A stretch of DNA of 64,000 nucleotides from Paraburkholderia adhaesiva (GTDB lineage: Bacteria; Pseudomonadota; Gammaproteobacteria; Burkholderiales; Burkholderiaceae), in contig NZ_JAJEJQ010000003.1 in NCBI RefSeq assembly GCF_021390575.1, positions 798,001-862,000 on the forward strand, written 5' to 3'. Position 1 is the stretch's first letter. Each line of letters opens with the position of its first letter. The position numbers were made by a program, and so were the translations under genes. The notes beneath the pieces were generated by a model. That model worked only from the letters and a program-made list of their open reading frames with translations. It was not told the origin of the DNA and did not search any database. This document shows positions 33,908-42,677 of this stretch, piece after piece.

Positions 33908-35579
33908 GATGTCATGGCCAGATACAGATGTCCGATCTCCGGCTCAATAGAAATGTCCGGTTTTGAAGGGAGTTGATTCTGTCTTTCCGGGGTTGAACTT
34001 CCATCGTGTTGAAGGGTAGAGGATGAAGCAGCAGGGCGCTGACGTCTATTCAGCGGCTCCTTGCAGACCGCGGGCCCGGTTTTGAATCTGACTTTGGGGC
34101 CTGCGCCAGCTTCACGATCACCGCGTCCATGTCCGCCTGCGTGAACTCGCGTTGCTTCTTCGTGCCAGGCACGCGTGCCTTTGCACGCACCGGCTCACCC
34201 TGATTCGTGCGTGATGGCGAGCCCGAGGCACGCCGATTGTCGCGCTGCGCCTGCAGCGCCTGCGCCACCTGCAGTGCGTGTGCCAGCCGCTTGTGCTCGA
34301 TCACCGCGCCCTGGTCCACCCCGGTGAGCCGGTCGTACTCGCGGTACGGCAGCACGCGAGCCTGCGCCCGCAGTTCGATGCGCCCATCCGGGTACTCCCA
34401 GACCTCGATGTAGCGATGCACGAGCCTGCGGTTCTGGGGCGTATCGTCGAGCAGGTACATCACGCGGTCGTACTGCACCGTGAGCGACTTCGTCACCCGC
34501 CGCGTTTCGCGCCAGGTGAGCAGGGCGTCCAGATCCTCGTCCCCGCGCAGCGGCCGGTGCGCGTCGAACGTGCTGCGCGGCGCCTTCGCGAAGCGCATGT
34601 TGTAGGCCGCCATGAAGGCGGGGGCATACGCGTTGGCCTTGCTCACCGTGCTGATGCCACGCAGCCGCAGCTCCTTGACGAGCCGGTCCTGCAGCGTCAG
34701 GTGTGCGCGCTCGACCCGCCCCTTGGCCGAACTGCTGTTGGCGCAGAACGTGTCGATGTTCAGCTCGTACATTGCGCGCCCGAAGTGCGTCACGCTGTGG
34801 CCAGTCTTGCCGGCGCTCACGCTGCGGAACACGCTGGCGCGGTCGCTGTACAGTGCCACCGGCTTGCCGTGACGCTCCAGGTACGCGCGCGTGGCCTCAA
34901 AGTAGCTGAACGTCGATTCGGTCTGCGTGAAGTGCAGGTGCATCAGCCGGCTCGTCGCATCATCGACGTACACCAGCAGCGTGCAGGCCGGCGCCCGGTC
35001 CTCGAACCAGCGGTGGTCGCTGCCGTCGATCTGGATGAGCTCGCCCAGGCACGCACGCCGCGCACGCGGCTGGTAGACCTTCGGCGGGCGCTGGGCGCGC
35101 GGAATCCACAGGCCCGCATCGCGCATCCATCGGCGCACGGTCTCCCTGGCCAGCGTCATCCCGTGGCACTCGCGCAGCTTCTCGCAGGCCAGCGTCGGCC
35201 CGAAATCGGCGTAGCGCTCGCGCACCAGCGCCATGGCCCGGGCCCGCAGGTCGATGGACAGTTCCCGGTTGCTCGGCCGCCCGCGTTTGGACGAAACCAG
35301 CCCGGCCGGACCCGCGGCCTCATAGCGCCGGCACAGCCGGCTGATCTGCCGTACGCCGAGCTGCAGCCGCTCAGCCGCCTGAAAACACCGCAGGCGGCCT
35401 TCAATGACCGCCTCGATGACCTTGACCCGCTCGAGTTCGCGCATGCTTGCCGTGATCAGCTCACGTCCGTTCATGGTTCGCCCCTGGTCGACGCCTCACG
35501 CGAGCGTGCGCTTCAACCAGGGCAGGAATCGGACATCTCTAATGAGCCAGAACCGGACATTTCAAAAAAGCCGTAACAC
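33908..35579 (-). mobile_element. ISNCY-type insertion sequence, copy B
   Basis: ~1672 bp starting a few bases after copy A. Left tip GATGTCATGGCC and right tip (reverse complement) GTGTTACGGCTT, each followed by ATGTCCG twice at the spacing seen in copy A. Transposase on the minus strand. The sequence ACACCTG or CACCTG recurs at the outer ends and the junction of the two elements, perhaps target-site traces. Confidence 0.65.
34050..35474 (-). CDS. ISNCY-type DDE transposase
   Basis: 474 residues, paralogous to the one at 32306: HTH 'AAERLQLGVRQISRLCRRY', DDE core 'LIQIDGSDHRWFEDRAP', 'ALYSDRASVFRSV', 'SAKGRVERAHLTLQDRLV'. Divergence is spread along the gene, so the two elements arrived separately instead of by recent duplication. 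Intact. Confidence 0.9.
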   Translation of the reverse strand: MNGRELITASMRELERVKVIEAVIEGRLRCFQAAERLQLGVRQISRLCRRYEAAGPAGLVSSKRGRPSNRELSIDLRARAMALVRERYADFGPTLACEKLRECHGMTLARETVRRWMRDAGLWIPRAQRPPKVYQPRARRACLGELIQIDGSDHRWFEDRAPACTLLVYVDDATSRLMHLHFTQTESTFSYFEATRAYLERHGKPVALYSDRASVFRSVSAGKTGHSVTHFGRAMYELNIDTFCANSSSAKGRVERAHLTLQDRLVKELRLRGISTVSKANAYAPAFMAAYNMRFAKAPRSTFDAHRPLRGDEDLDALLTWRETRRVTKSLTVQYDRVMYLLDDTPQNRRLVHRYIEVWEYPDGRIELRAQARVLPYREYDRLTGVDQGAVIEHKRLAHALQVAQALQAQRDNRRASGSPSRTNQGEPVRAKARVPGTKKQREFTQADMDAVIVKLAQAPKSDSKPGPRSARSR

Positions 35580-35641
35580 CTGAAACTTCGATAAATTATG
35601 TTATGTTAAATTGCAACCTTAACTGACGCCCAACCCGAACA

Positions 35642-36334
35642 TCAATCCCCGTGAATCACCTCGTCGAGCACCTCATACCGCTCCCGGCCAACCGAGATCA
35701 GATTGACGTCCCCGGTCTTTCTGGCGCTTGTGTTTCCACGCGTAGGACGATCCGTGGCTGTTCGCGCGACGCCAACGACCGTTCCGTCCGGTCCGAAGAA
35801 AATCGCCCGCGTGCCGCCGCCCGGCAGGTGGACCACGAGGACCGCCGAGCGATCGTCGTGACGCGCAACGTCGAATCGACACTGACGCATCCGTTGTTCC
35901 GCCCGCAGTGCGCAGCGCAGCGTTCCAGTCGCACCTGACTGATTTCCATGTCCCGGAACCGCAGGCGGCGTCGTGCCGTCCGTATGGTTGCCTTCATTCG
36001 GAATTGAAATCAGCGTGACGCCCTCCGCTTCTCCAACCACGCGCCCGTGTTCGCCATGAACGATCGCCTGCGCGCTCTCGCTATCGCTGGGCCCGGGACA
36101 ACCCACCAGCGTCGCGGTGTGGTCCAGATACGCCGAAGTCGCGGGCGATTCGCCGAGCCGGCGACACCTGTCTCCCGACCTCGGGTATCCGTCTCCGAAT
36201 GGCGCGAGGGTCGTGGGCCAGACAAACGAATCCACCACAGCGGCGGCCGCCGGTAGATTGACGCAGCACGCAGTGGCACCTGCAACCACCGCGAGCACTG
36301 CGGCGGAACGGGATAGCGCAATCGCGTTTCGCAT
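35642..36334 (-). CDS. Exported hypothetical protein
   Basis: 230 residues. Hydrophobic N-terminus (residues ~8-30) with an alanine-rich region ending LPAAAA; an internal GATAC could be a weak lipobox, so lipoprotein or periplasmic. The mature part has 'GDGYPRSGDRCRRLGE', 'LDHTATLVGCPG' and a final 'RYEVLDEVIHGD'. No enzymatic motif. ATG 36334 is chosen because the signal sequence starts there, although the frame is open further upstream. No promoter or neighbour gives its role. Confidence 0.65.
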   Translation of the reverse strand: MRNAIALSRSAAVLAVVAGATACCVNLPAAAAVVDSFVWPTTLAPFGDGYPRSGDRCRRLGESPATSAYLDHTATLVGCPGPSDSESAQAIVHGEHGRVVGEAEGVTLISIPNEGNHTDGTTPPAVPGHGNQSGATGTLRCALRAEQRMRQCRFDVARHDDRSAVLVVHLPGGGTRAIFFGPDGTVVGVARTATDRPTRGNTSARKTGDVNLISVGRERYEVLDEVIHGD

Positions 36335-36462
36335 CGGGTATCTCCGTCGCGTCGTTCCAGCCACGCTGCGCGGGCAGGAACCGGCAATGGATCTTCTATA
36401 CCAGCTTCTGGCAATCGCTGGTCTGGATGCACACGTGCCCCGTCGCAATTTCCACATGGAAA

Positions 36463-36740
36463 CTAGCACGTCTGGCGACGCGGCGCCTCTTCCACCACCG
36501 TCGCCGCCACGCGGAGCTTGCGCGCCGTCGCGGCGACCTCCAGCCCGATCCAGCCGCCGCCCACCACCAGCACGCGCTGGCTGCGATGCAGTCGCTCGCC
36601 CAGCGCCATCGCTTCGTCGAGTGTGCGCAGATAGGTCACGCGCGCGCTCTTCGCGACGCTCGCGGGCAGCTTGCGCGCCGCGCCGCCTGTCGCGATCACG
36701 AGCCGGTCGTACTTCACGTCGCGGCCCGAGCGCGTGGTCG
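36463..36740 (-). pseudogene. FAD-dependent ferredoxin/rubredoxin reductase fragment
   Basis: Reads 'VKYDRLVIATGGAARKLPAS', then 'LRTLDEAMALGERL' and QRVLVVGGGWIGLEVAATAR, the middle of a ferredoxin-NAD reductase with its second GxGxxG nucleotide loop. Both ends are missing. It is upstream of the aromatic catabolic island, so an ancestral oxygenase electron-transfer partner is possible. Confidence 0.7.
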
Positions 36741-36909
36741 ACGATCACACGGACATGGGGCGCGCAATACTGCACGGGGATGGCTACGCTGCAGAGCACT
36801 TCGCACGCAAGCATCTGCAGCGCATGACGCCAATTGCACTCGACATCTGCGCGCACCTGATTAACGACGTAAAGCCAAGACGCCAGGTGGCCCTTCCTTC
36901 ATGGATTGA

Positions 36910-36926
36910 TGGACCGGCCAGCCTTC
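36910..36926 (+). repeat. Solo IS-like tip
   Basis: TGGACCGGCCAGCCTTC matches the tips of the 81-bp element at 14792-14872. No IS body is adjacent. The surrounding 36741-36989 shows no gene. Confidence 0.45.
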
Positions 36927-36989
36927 ATCGAAATGACGTCGTTTATGGATCGCACACGTTCCTGTTTGTGCTTTGGCTTCTAGTTCGGA

Positions 36990-37898
36990 TCAGGCTTTGG
37001 ACGCGCAAGCAGTCGTCGCCTGAAGTCGGTCCACCAGCCACGTCTTGAAGAGCTTTAGCTTCGGATTCAAGTCCTCATCCTTGCGGTACAGGAGGTGGTA
37101 CCCATGGTCGACTATGCACGCGTGTGGCATAGCCTGCACTAACCGACCGGCCTTGAAGTCCTGCTGAAACAGGAAGCGTGGGACGAGTCCGAAGCCGAGA
37201 TCCGACATCGCGGCTTCACGCATCATCAACATCTGGAGAAAGCGCGGACTGTTACCGAGGCTCGGCATCTGAAGCCCGTGCTGCTTGAAAAACAATTCCC
37301 ATGGCTCTTCGCGAGCCCCCGCAATACTCAACAACGGCGCAGACAGCAAGTCGGCAGGCTCACGTACTTGCGATTGCTGTTTCATGCGAGGCGAACACAC
37401 TACAACTGCCTCCGTCTTATCGAGCAACGAGACTGAATTGAAGCCCGGCCAGGGTGGTGTGCCATAGCGGATGTGGGCATGCGCGGACGCACTGGGCTCC
37501 AGTTCCGTTAGCTCCTGAGGCAGCACATCCACCTGAATGTCGGGGTACAGGCTGCGGAAGTCGCCAATGTTCTGGACCAGCCACAGCGTGAACCCCACGT
37601 TGACCGATAGCGTAAGAGTCGATTTGTGGACGCTGTCTTTCAGCTTGTTGCCTGCATCAAGAATCAGATTCAGGCCCACTGTGATCTGCTCGTGATAGGT
37701 CTTGCCCAAGGGCGTCAAGTTAATCCAGCGGCCATTGCGTTCGAACAACCTGACCTCCAGCTGCTCTTCAAGCGTCTGCATCATACGGCTCACAGCGCTC
37801 TGGGTCACATGCAACTCGGCGGCTGCAGCAGTGAAGCTTTGGAGGCGAGCGGCAGCCTCAAAGTATCGGACGGCTATAAGGGACGGAAGGCGATTCAT
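36990..37898 (-). CDS. LysR-family transcriptional regulator (GcvA-like)
   Basis: 302 residues: N-terminal winged HTH (RYFEAAARLQSFTAAAAELH, 'VTQSAVSRMMQTLEEQLEVR') and a periplasmic-binding-protein-like effector domain from ~90. It is transcribed away from the hydroxylase gene at 38053, the classical arrangement for a LysR activator of a catabolic operon, with a LysR-type site between them at 37941-37959. The inducer is probably the aromatic substrate or an intermediate (inference). Confidence 0.9.
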   Translation of the reverse strand: MNRLPSLIAVRYFEAAARLQSFTAAAAELHVTQSAVSRMMQTLEEQLEVRLFERNGRWINLTPLGKTYHEQITVGLNLILDAGNKLKDSVHKSTLTLSVNVGFTLWLVQNIGDFRSLYPDIQVDVLPQELTELEPSASAHAHIRYGTPPWPGFNSVSLLDKTEAVVVCSPRMKQQSQVREPADLLSAPLLSIAGAREEPWELFFKQHGLQMPSLGNSPRFLQMLMMREAAMSDLGFGLVPRFLFQQDFKAGRLVQAMPHACIVDHGYHLLYRKDEDLNPKLKLFKTWLVDRLQATTACASKA

Positions 37899-37940
37899 TT
37901 CTAGCCCTTAGTAAGGTAGGCGTTTTCATGTCTCGTTTTT

Positions 37941-37959
37941 GCATGAGTTTAATTCATGC
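37941..37959. promoter_or_regulatory. Likely LysR binding site
   Basis: GCATGA-N7-TCATGC, a perfect 6-bp dyad with the T-N11-A layout, 43 bp from the regulator start and 94 bp from the hydroxylase start. Confidence 0.6.
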
Positions 37960-38052
37960 TGGGTGCGAAATGAATCGTTTTAGGTTCGACGGTGCTCCCC
38001 CCTACACTGTGCGACTCGTAAAACACAGATGCACACCTAAAAGAGACACCTG

Positions 38053-39324
38053 ATGAACGCAGTGACCGAAAGCCATTACCTCCTCGTACCTGAAGTCCCG
38101 AACTTTGTGGTCGAAGACGCGGACGCTTACCGTCAACGCGCTGCTGCTGCGGGACAAGCATTTTTGAGCGCCGTCGATGCCATCGCGCCGATCCTGCGTG
38201 CGGGTCGTGATCAGTCGGAGCGGGAGTGCCGCGTTCCCAACACGAGCGTCGATGCCATGGTCGAGGCTGGTGTGTTTCGTGCCTTCACGCCGCTGCAGTA
38301 TGGTGGACTCGAACTCTCCCCCGCAGACTTCTTCGACGGCTTGATGCGCATCGCGCAATGTGACTCATCGGCGGCCTGGATTGCGGGCCAGATCGTCTGC
38401 CACAACCTCGAAATCGCTTCCATGGACCCGCTCCTGCACGAAGATTTCTGGGGCGTCCACGGGCCCGATGCGCGGGCTTCGAGTTCGTACGCGCCGCTGG
38501 GCAAGGCCGAGAAGGTCGAAGGCGGCTTCGTGCTCAATGGCCGCTGGACGTTCTCCAGCGGTGTCGATCACGCGCATTACGTGGTGCTTGGTGGTGGTGA
38601 GCGCAACTTCCTGGTCCCTGTCTCCGATCTCGTTATCGATCACGAAAGCTGGGACGTGCAAGGCATGCGCGGCACGGGTAGCAAGGCCCTTACGGCTACG
38701 AATGTGTTCGTCCCTGTCCATCGTGTTCACGAGATGTCCGACGTCATCAACGACATCAACCCGGGCTATCAGACGGTGAAGACGCCGCTCTATCAAGGCG
38801 TGTCGTGGATGTCGGTGTTCTACGCTACGGCTGCCAACACAGTGATCGGCACGGCGATGGAAGCCGTCAACGTGTTCTACGAGCAGTCGCGCAACCGGTT
38901 CACGAAGATGGGCACGGGTGCGCGTTTTGCCGAGAACCCGTTCCTCAATCTGAAGCTCGCGGAATCCAGGACGCGCATGAAGGACGTGCGGGCACGCACG
39001 CTCAACAACTGGCGTGAGATTTTCGATCAGGCCTGCAAGGGCGAACCGGCCCCGCATCAAGAACGTCTGCGCGTGCGCTACGAGTCGGCTGATTCGTTCG
39101 CCATCAGTTTCGAGACCGTGCAGGACATCTGGCCCATGGTCGGTGCCGTGTGCTCGTTGAGCTCGAATCCGATGCAATACCTGTACCGCAACCTCATGGC
39201 CTCACGAGTCCATGGCACGGGCGGCAGGGAAGCTTCGGCTGTCGCTTACTCGCGTTTGCTGCTGGGACTGCCTGCTCCGGAATTCAAGGTCATCGATTTC
39301 GGTGCCGCCAACTACTGGCGCTAA
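38053..39324 (+). CDS. Flavin-dependent aromatic hydroxylase, oxygenase component
   Basis: 423 residues of the acyl-CoA-dehydrogenase-fold, two-component (group D) monooxygenases such as HsaA and p-hydroxyphenylacetate hydroxylase C2. Features are 'FTPLQYGGLELSPADFFDGL', 'IAQCDSSAAWIAGQIVCHNL', 'GRWTFSSGVDHAHYVVLGG' and 'WDVQGMRGTGSKALTATNVF'. It uses reduced flavin from the reductase encoded 27 bp downstream to hydroxylate a phenol to a catechol. First gene of the catabolic run; SD AAGAGA before ATG. Substrate cannot be told from sequence. Confidence 0.9.
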   Translation: MNAVTESHYLLVPEVPNFVVEDADAYRQRAAAAGQAFLSAVDAIAPILRAGRDQSERECRVPNTSVDAMVEAGVFRAFTPLQYGGLELSPADFFDGLMRIAQCDSSAAWIAGQIVCHNLEIASMDPLLHEDFWGVHGPDARASSSYAPLGKAEKVEGGFVLNGRWTFSSGVDHAHYVVLGGGERNFLVPVSDLVIDHESWDVQGMRGTGSKALTATNVFVPVHRVHEMSDVINDINPGYQTVKTPLYQGVSWMSVFYATAANTVIGTAMEAVNVFYEQSRNRFTKMGTGARFAENPFLNLKLAESRTRMKDVRARTLNNWREIFDQACKGEPAPHQERLRVRYESADSFAISFETVQDIWPMVGAVCSLSSNPMQYLYRNLMASRVHGTGGREASAVAYSRLLLGLPAPEFKVIDFGAANYWR

Positions 39325-39351
39325 TCGGGCCCAACAACACGGAGTCCAAAA

Positions 39352-39909
39352 ATGACGACAGAACAGCAAGCAGTAACGACGAATCCCGATTGCGGCACGC
39401 TGCTCGGCGGTGGCAACCCAGTGGAGGACACGCGCGCGTTCCGACGCTGCCTGGGACAGTATCCGACCGGCGTTACCGTCGTGACGGCGCGTCATGAGGG
39501 TGAACTGGTTGGCATGACCGTGAACTCGTTTGCCTCAGTGTCCCTGGACCCACCTCTGATCCTGTGGTCGATCCGTCGCGAGTCCCGAAGCGTTGAGGCC
39601 TTCACGGGCGCACAGCATTTCGTGGTCAACGTGCTGGCCGACGATCAGGTGCCGGTGTCGCAGTGGTTTGCTACCGCACATCCCGAACGCTTCGAACTCG
39701 CACCATGGTCGGAAGGCGTGGGTGGCGCCCCGCTGCTCGATGGAGCGGTTGTCCAGCTGGAATGTGAGCGCGTTGCCGTTCATGAAGCGGGCGATCACCT
39801 GATCCTGATCGGCGAGGTGAAGCAGTACGCGCATTTCGATGGCAAGCCTCTGGCCTTCAGCAACGGCGGATATGCGCAATGTCTGCCGCGCGAACACGTC
39901 GTCAACTGA
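39352..39909 (+). CDS. Flavin reductase, small component of the hydroxylase
   Basis: 185 residues of the FMN-binding split-barrel flavin reductase family (HpaC/HsaB type): 'FRRCLGQYPTGVTVVTA', 'GMTVNSFASVSLDPPLILWS', 'FVVNVLADDQVPVSQWFA' and 'GEVKQYAHFDGKPLAFSNGG'. It reduces FMN or FAD with NADH and passes it to the oxygenase encoded just upstream. GGAG ribosome site. The pairing with 38053 is standard for this enzyme class. Confidence 0.92.
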   Translation: MTTEQQAVTTNPDCGTLLGGGNPVEDTRAFRRCLGQYPTGVTVVTARHEGELVGMTVNSFASVSLDPPLILWSIRRESRSVEAFTGAQHFVVNVLADDQVPVSQWFATAHPERFELAPWSEGVGGAPLLDGAVVQLECERVAVHEAGDHLILIGEVKQYAHFDGKPLAFSNGGYAQCLPREHVVN

Positions 39910-39931
39910 GAAGCGGGTAAGGAACACGAAT

Positions 39932-40903
39932 ATGAAAATCGAAGAAATCGGCTATCTGTGCGTCGATGCCAAAGAGATGGGCGAGTGGCGCACGTTCGCC
40001 GGCGACTACGTAGGGTTCGAAGTTCGCGACCTGGCTGAGGGCTGTCTGGGGCTGCGCATGGATGGCTACGATTGGCGCATGAAGGTCCGTCCCTCGGATC
40101 ACAACGGCGTGGGCTTCATGGGCATGAAGGTCGAGACCGTGGAGGCGCTGGCCCAGGTGCGTGCGGAAATGGCGGCTGCAGGCTTTGTCGTCAATGAGAG
40201 CACTGCCGCCGAGCGCGCGGATCGTCGCGTCGAGCACCTGCTGTGGGTCTCCGATCCGGACGACAATCGCGTTGAATTCTTCGTCAACCGTGCCGTCGAT
40301 AGTGCTCCGTTCGCACCGGGTCGCCCGATTGGTGGCTTCCGTACCGGCAAGCTGGGCTTCGGCCACGTCGTGCTGGGCACGCCCCATCTGGAAGAGATGG
40401 AGAACTTCTACATGAAGTTGCTGGGCTTCGGCCTCAGCGACTACATGACGGGCAACATCGAAGTCCGCTTCATCCACGCCAACGAGCGTCATCACTCGCT
40501 GGCGCTGGTCAAAACCCCCGTCAAGTTCCTGCATCACGTGATGGTCGAATACAAGCAGATGGACGACGTGGGTCGGCTCTACGACAAGGCGCTCCTCATT
40601 CCGGGAATGATCCAGACGAGCTTGGGGCGCCACACGAACGATCACGTTTTCTCGTTCTACTCGAAGACGCCGGGTGGCTTCCTGCTGGAAACCGGTTGGG
40701 GTGGCCGTAGCCTGGATCGTGCCACATGGGAGCCCTACGAGATGGAGTCCATGAGCTTCTGGGGTCACGAGCGTAGCTGGGAAACACCCGAGAACCAGCT
40801 TAAGCAGCGACAGCAGCGAGACGCCGTGGGTGCCCGTGGCGTGAGCGCACCAGTCGAAGTCAACGGCGACGGTGGATTCGTCAGCCGGGATGCTGCGATC
40901 TGA
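39932..40903 (+). CDS. Type I extradiol ring-cleavage dioxygenase (BphC/HsaC-like)
   Basis: 323 residues with two VOC-fold halves. Expected Fe(II) ligands are H145 (GFGHVVLG), H202 (FLHHVMVE) and E253 (GGFLLETGWG); acid-base residues nearby include H188 (ERHHSLAL) and the terminal 'HTNDHVFSFYSKTPGG'. It opens a catechol next to the hydroxyls (meta-cleavage). The start at 39932 has an AAGG site and lies 22 bp after the reductase. A C-terminal tail of ~30 residues is longer than usual. It acts after the hydroxylase and before the hydrolases downstream. Confidence 0.93.
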   Translation: MKIEEIGYLCVDAKEMGEWRTFAGDYVGFEVRDLAEGCLGLRMDGYDWRMKVRPSDHNGVGFMGMKVETVEALAQVRAEMAAAGFVVNESTAAERADRRVEHLLWVSDPDDNRVEFFVNRAVDSAPFAPGRPIGGFRTGKLGFGHVVLGTPHLEEMENFYMKLLGFGLSDYMTGNIEVRFIHANERHHSLALVKTPVKFLHHVMVEYKQMDDVGRLYDKALLIPGMIQTSLGRHTNDHVFSFYSKTPGGFLLETGWGGRSLDRATWEPYEMESMSFWGHERSWETPENQLKQRQQRDAVGARGVSAPVEVNGDGGFVSRDAAI

Positions 40904-40931
40904 CGAAGTGCGGTAGGAAGTTTGTGTGCGC

Positions 40932-40982
40932 GTGCGCGCCCGCTGCGTGTTTCGATTTGTTCGAACACGCGGGGGCGCGCAC
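40932..40982 (+). promoter_or_regulatory. Long stem-loop between dioxygenase and transporter genes
   Basis: GTGCGCGCCCGC...TTTCGA pairs with TTCGAACACGCGGGGGCGCGCAC across a 4-base loop, giving a stem of ~22 bp with one bulge. There is no T-run directly after it, but TTTTTTT occurs at 41001. It may act as an mRNA stabiliser or processing site, or as a partial terminator setting the transporter level. Confidence 0.6.
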
Positions 40983-41008
40983 GATCTATTTCAGAAGGGC
41001 TTTTTTTG

Positions 41009-42241
41009 ATGACTGACCTGAATCGACGACGCAAGTCCAATCCCTGGCTGATCTTGTTGCTTGGCGCTTTGGCTGCATGTGGCCCCTTTGGCACAGATAT
41101 CTATCTGCCTGGCATGCCTTCGATTGCTGCATCGTTCGGCGTTCCTGCTTCGGCAGCAGCTGCAACGCTGACGTCGTTTATTGCGGGATTTTCGGGCGGG
41201 ATGTTGCTCTACGGCCCGCTGTCCGACGCCTGGGGTCGTCGCCCCGTGTTGCTCGCGGGGCTTGTCATGTTCACCGGGGCCTCGTTGGCCTGCTGGCTCG
41301 CGAATTCCATCGGCCAGCTCATGCTGATGCGCTTTGTGCAGGCGCTTGGGGCCGGGGCTGCGTCCGTGCTTGCTCGAACCATCGCCCGTGATGCACATGA
41401 GCCGGATGAAGCATCGAAGGTGCTCTCGATGGTTGCACTCGTGACCTCAATCGGGCCACTGCTGGCTCCGCTGATCGGCGGTCAGCTACTCCTGCTCGGC
41501 ACCTGGCGCACGGCGTTTATCGCGCTGATGTTGTTCGGGATGTTTTGCGCTGTTGCGACTTACCTGTGGGTACCGGAAACGTGGCCCGAGGAGAACCGTG
41601 CTTCGGGGGCCGTATCGCAGGCATTCGTTGCCTATGGACGGCTGCTGGGGAACCCCGTAGTCTGGGGCCATTTGCTGGTCGGCGGTATGACGTTTGCCGC
41701 CCTCTTCACCTATATCACTGAGACGCCGTTCGTCTATATCCAGTACTTCCACATCTCGCCCCAGCACTATGGCCTGTTCTTCGCCTTCAACGTGCTGGGC
41801 ATCATGATCGGCAACATTCTGAATGCGCGCCTCGTCGGTCGCCTGGGTACGCTGAGAATGATTAGCGCGTCATCCGCGATCTCTGTCGTCGCCTCGCTGT
41901 TTGTCGTGTTCGTGTGTCTGACGGGCTGGGGTGGCCTGTGGACGATGGCGCTCGGGCTCTGCGTCGTCATCGGTCAGATAGGGATACTGACGTCCAACTG
42001 CATGACCGATCTCATGTCTCGCTACTCGAACAATGCGGGCGCTGCCGCTGCGCTGTTCGGGGCAACGCAGCTGGCTTTCGGTGCGTTGGCAAGCTTTATC
42101 GTGGGGCAATTCTCTCATGCGTCGCCAGCAGGCATTGGCTACATCATCGGTGTTACGGGGATGATCGGATATGGGGGCAAGATGTTGATCGTGCGCGTTC
42201 ATGCCCTTCATAGCGCAGCGCAAGCGGTGCCAACAACCTGA
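41009..42241 (+). CDS. MFS transporter, Bcr/CflA-like
   Basis: 410 residues, ~12 membrane helices. MFS motif A is seen as 'GPLSDAWGRRPVLLAG' after helix 2, and the N-terminus 'GPFGTDIYLPGMPSIAASFG' is the Bcr/CflA drug:H+ antiporter signature. In this setting it may export an aromatic or toxic intermediate, or import the substrate. ATG 41009 has an AGAAGG site; the longer upstream frame would run through the hairpin. It lies in the catabolic run after the dioxygenase. Confidence 0.88.
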   Translation: MTDLNRRRKSNPWLILLLGALAACGPFGTDIYLPGMPSIAASFGVPASAAAATLTSFIAGFSGGMLLYGPLSDAWGRRPVLLAGLVMFTGASLACWLANSIGQLMLMRFVQALGAGAASVLARTIARDAHEPDEASKVLSMVALVTSIGPLLAPLIGGQLLLLGTWRTAFIALMLFGMFCAVATYLWVPETWPEENRASGAVSQAFVAYGRLLGNPVVWGHLLVGGMTFAALFTYITETPFVYIQYFHISPQHYGLFFAFNVLGIMIGNILNARLVGRLGTLRMISASSAISVVASLFVVFVCLTGWGGLWTMALGLCVVIGQIGILTSNCMTDLMSRYSNNAGAAAALFGATQLAFGALASFIVGQFSHASPAGIGYIIGVTGMIGYGGKMLIVRVHALHSAAQAVPTT

Positions 42242-42677
42242 GAACCAGGACGGCTTGAATGATCCAGACTCATTCAAGCCGAGAAAATATTGGTGTGTCA
42301 AATTGTCCAGGGTGCCTATAATCGGTCGACAAGTTGATTGGTTGGTTGCGCAAGCAATTTGTCAGAACTATGGGGAGACGCACAGCATGTCGTTCGATCT
42401 CGATCGGACCGACGAAGTAATCATGGCCAATATCGAGGCCGTCGTGCAATAAGCACGTCCGATCCGCTAAGTCAATCGCCCATTCAGTGGCTATCTGTGT
42501 TTCAGGACCCTGGCCGCTCAGGCAAGGATATCCCCCGAGAAGTTCTGTAGTGAGAAAACGCGTGCCCCAGGCTTGGCGTGTGTGTGTTTCAGCAGCACAT
42601 CAATATTGGTCGCTCCAGCGTTTGAAAATAAGGTCATTTTAAAGTCGCCATATATAGCGACTATTCGGAGACAAGGG
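42242..42677 (+). other. Intergenic region upstream of the catabolic porin
   Basis: 436 bp. A TATAAT hexamer stands at 42315-42320 without a good -35 at the right distance. A short frame ending at 42452 is not convincing. An operator-like dyad lies at 42643-42662. Confidence 0.5.
42643..42662. promoter_or_regulatory. Operator-like dyad before the porin gene
   Basis: AGTCGC-N8-GCGACT, perfect 6-bp arms around CATATATA, ending 15 bp before the TTG start; it could bind a repressor over the leader. Confidence 0.4.
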
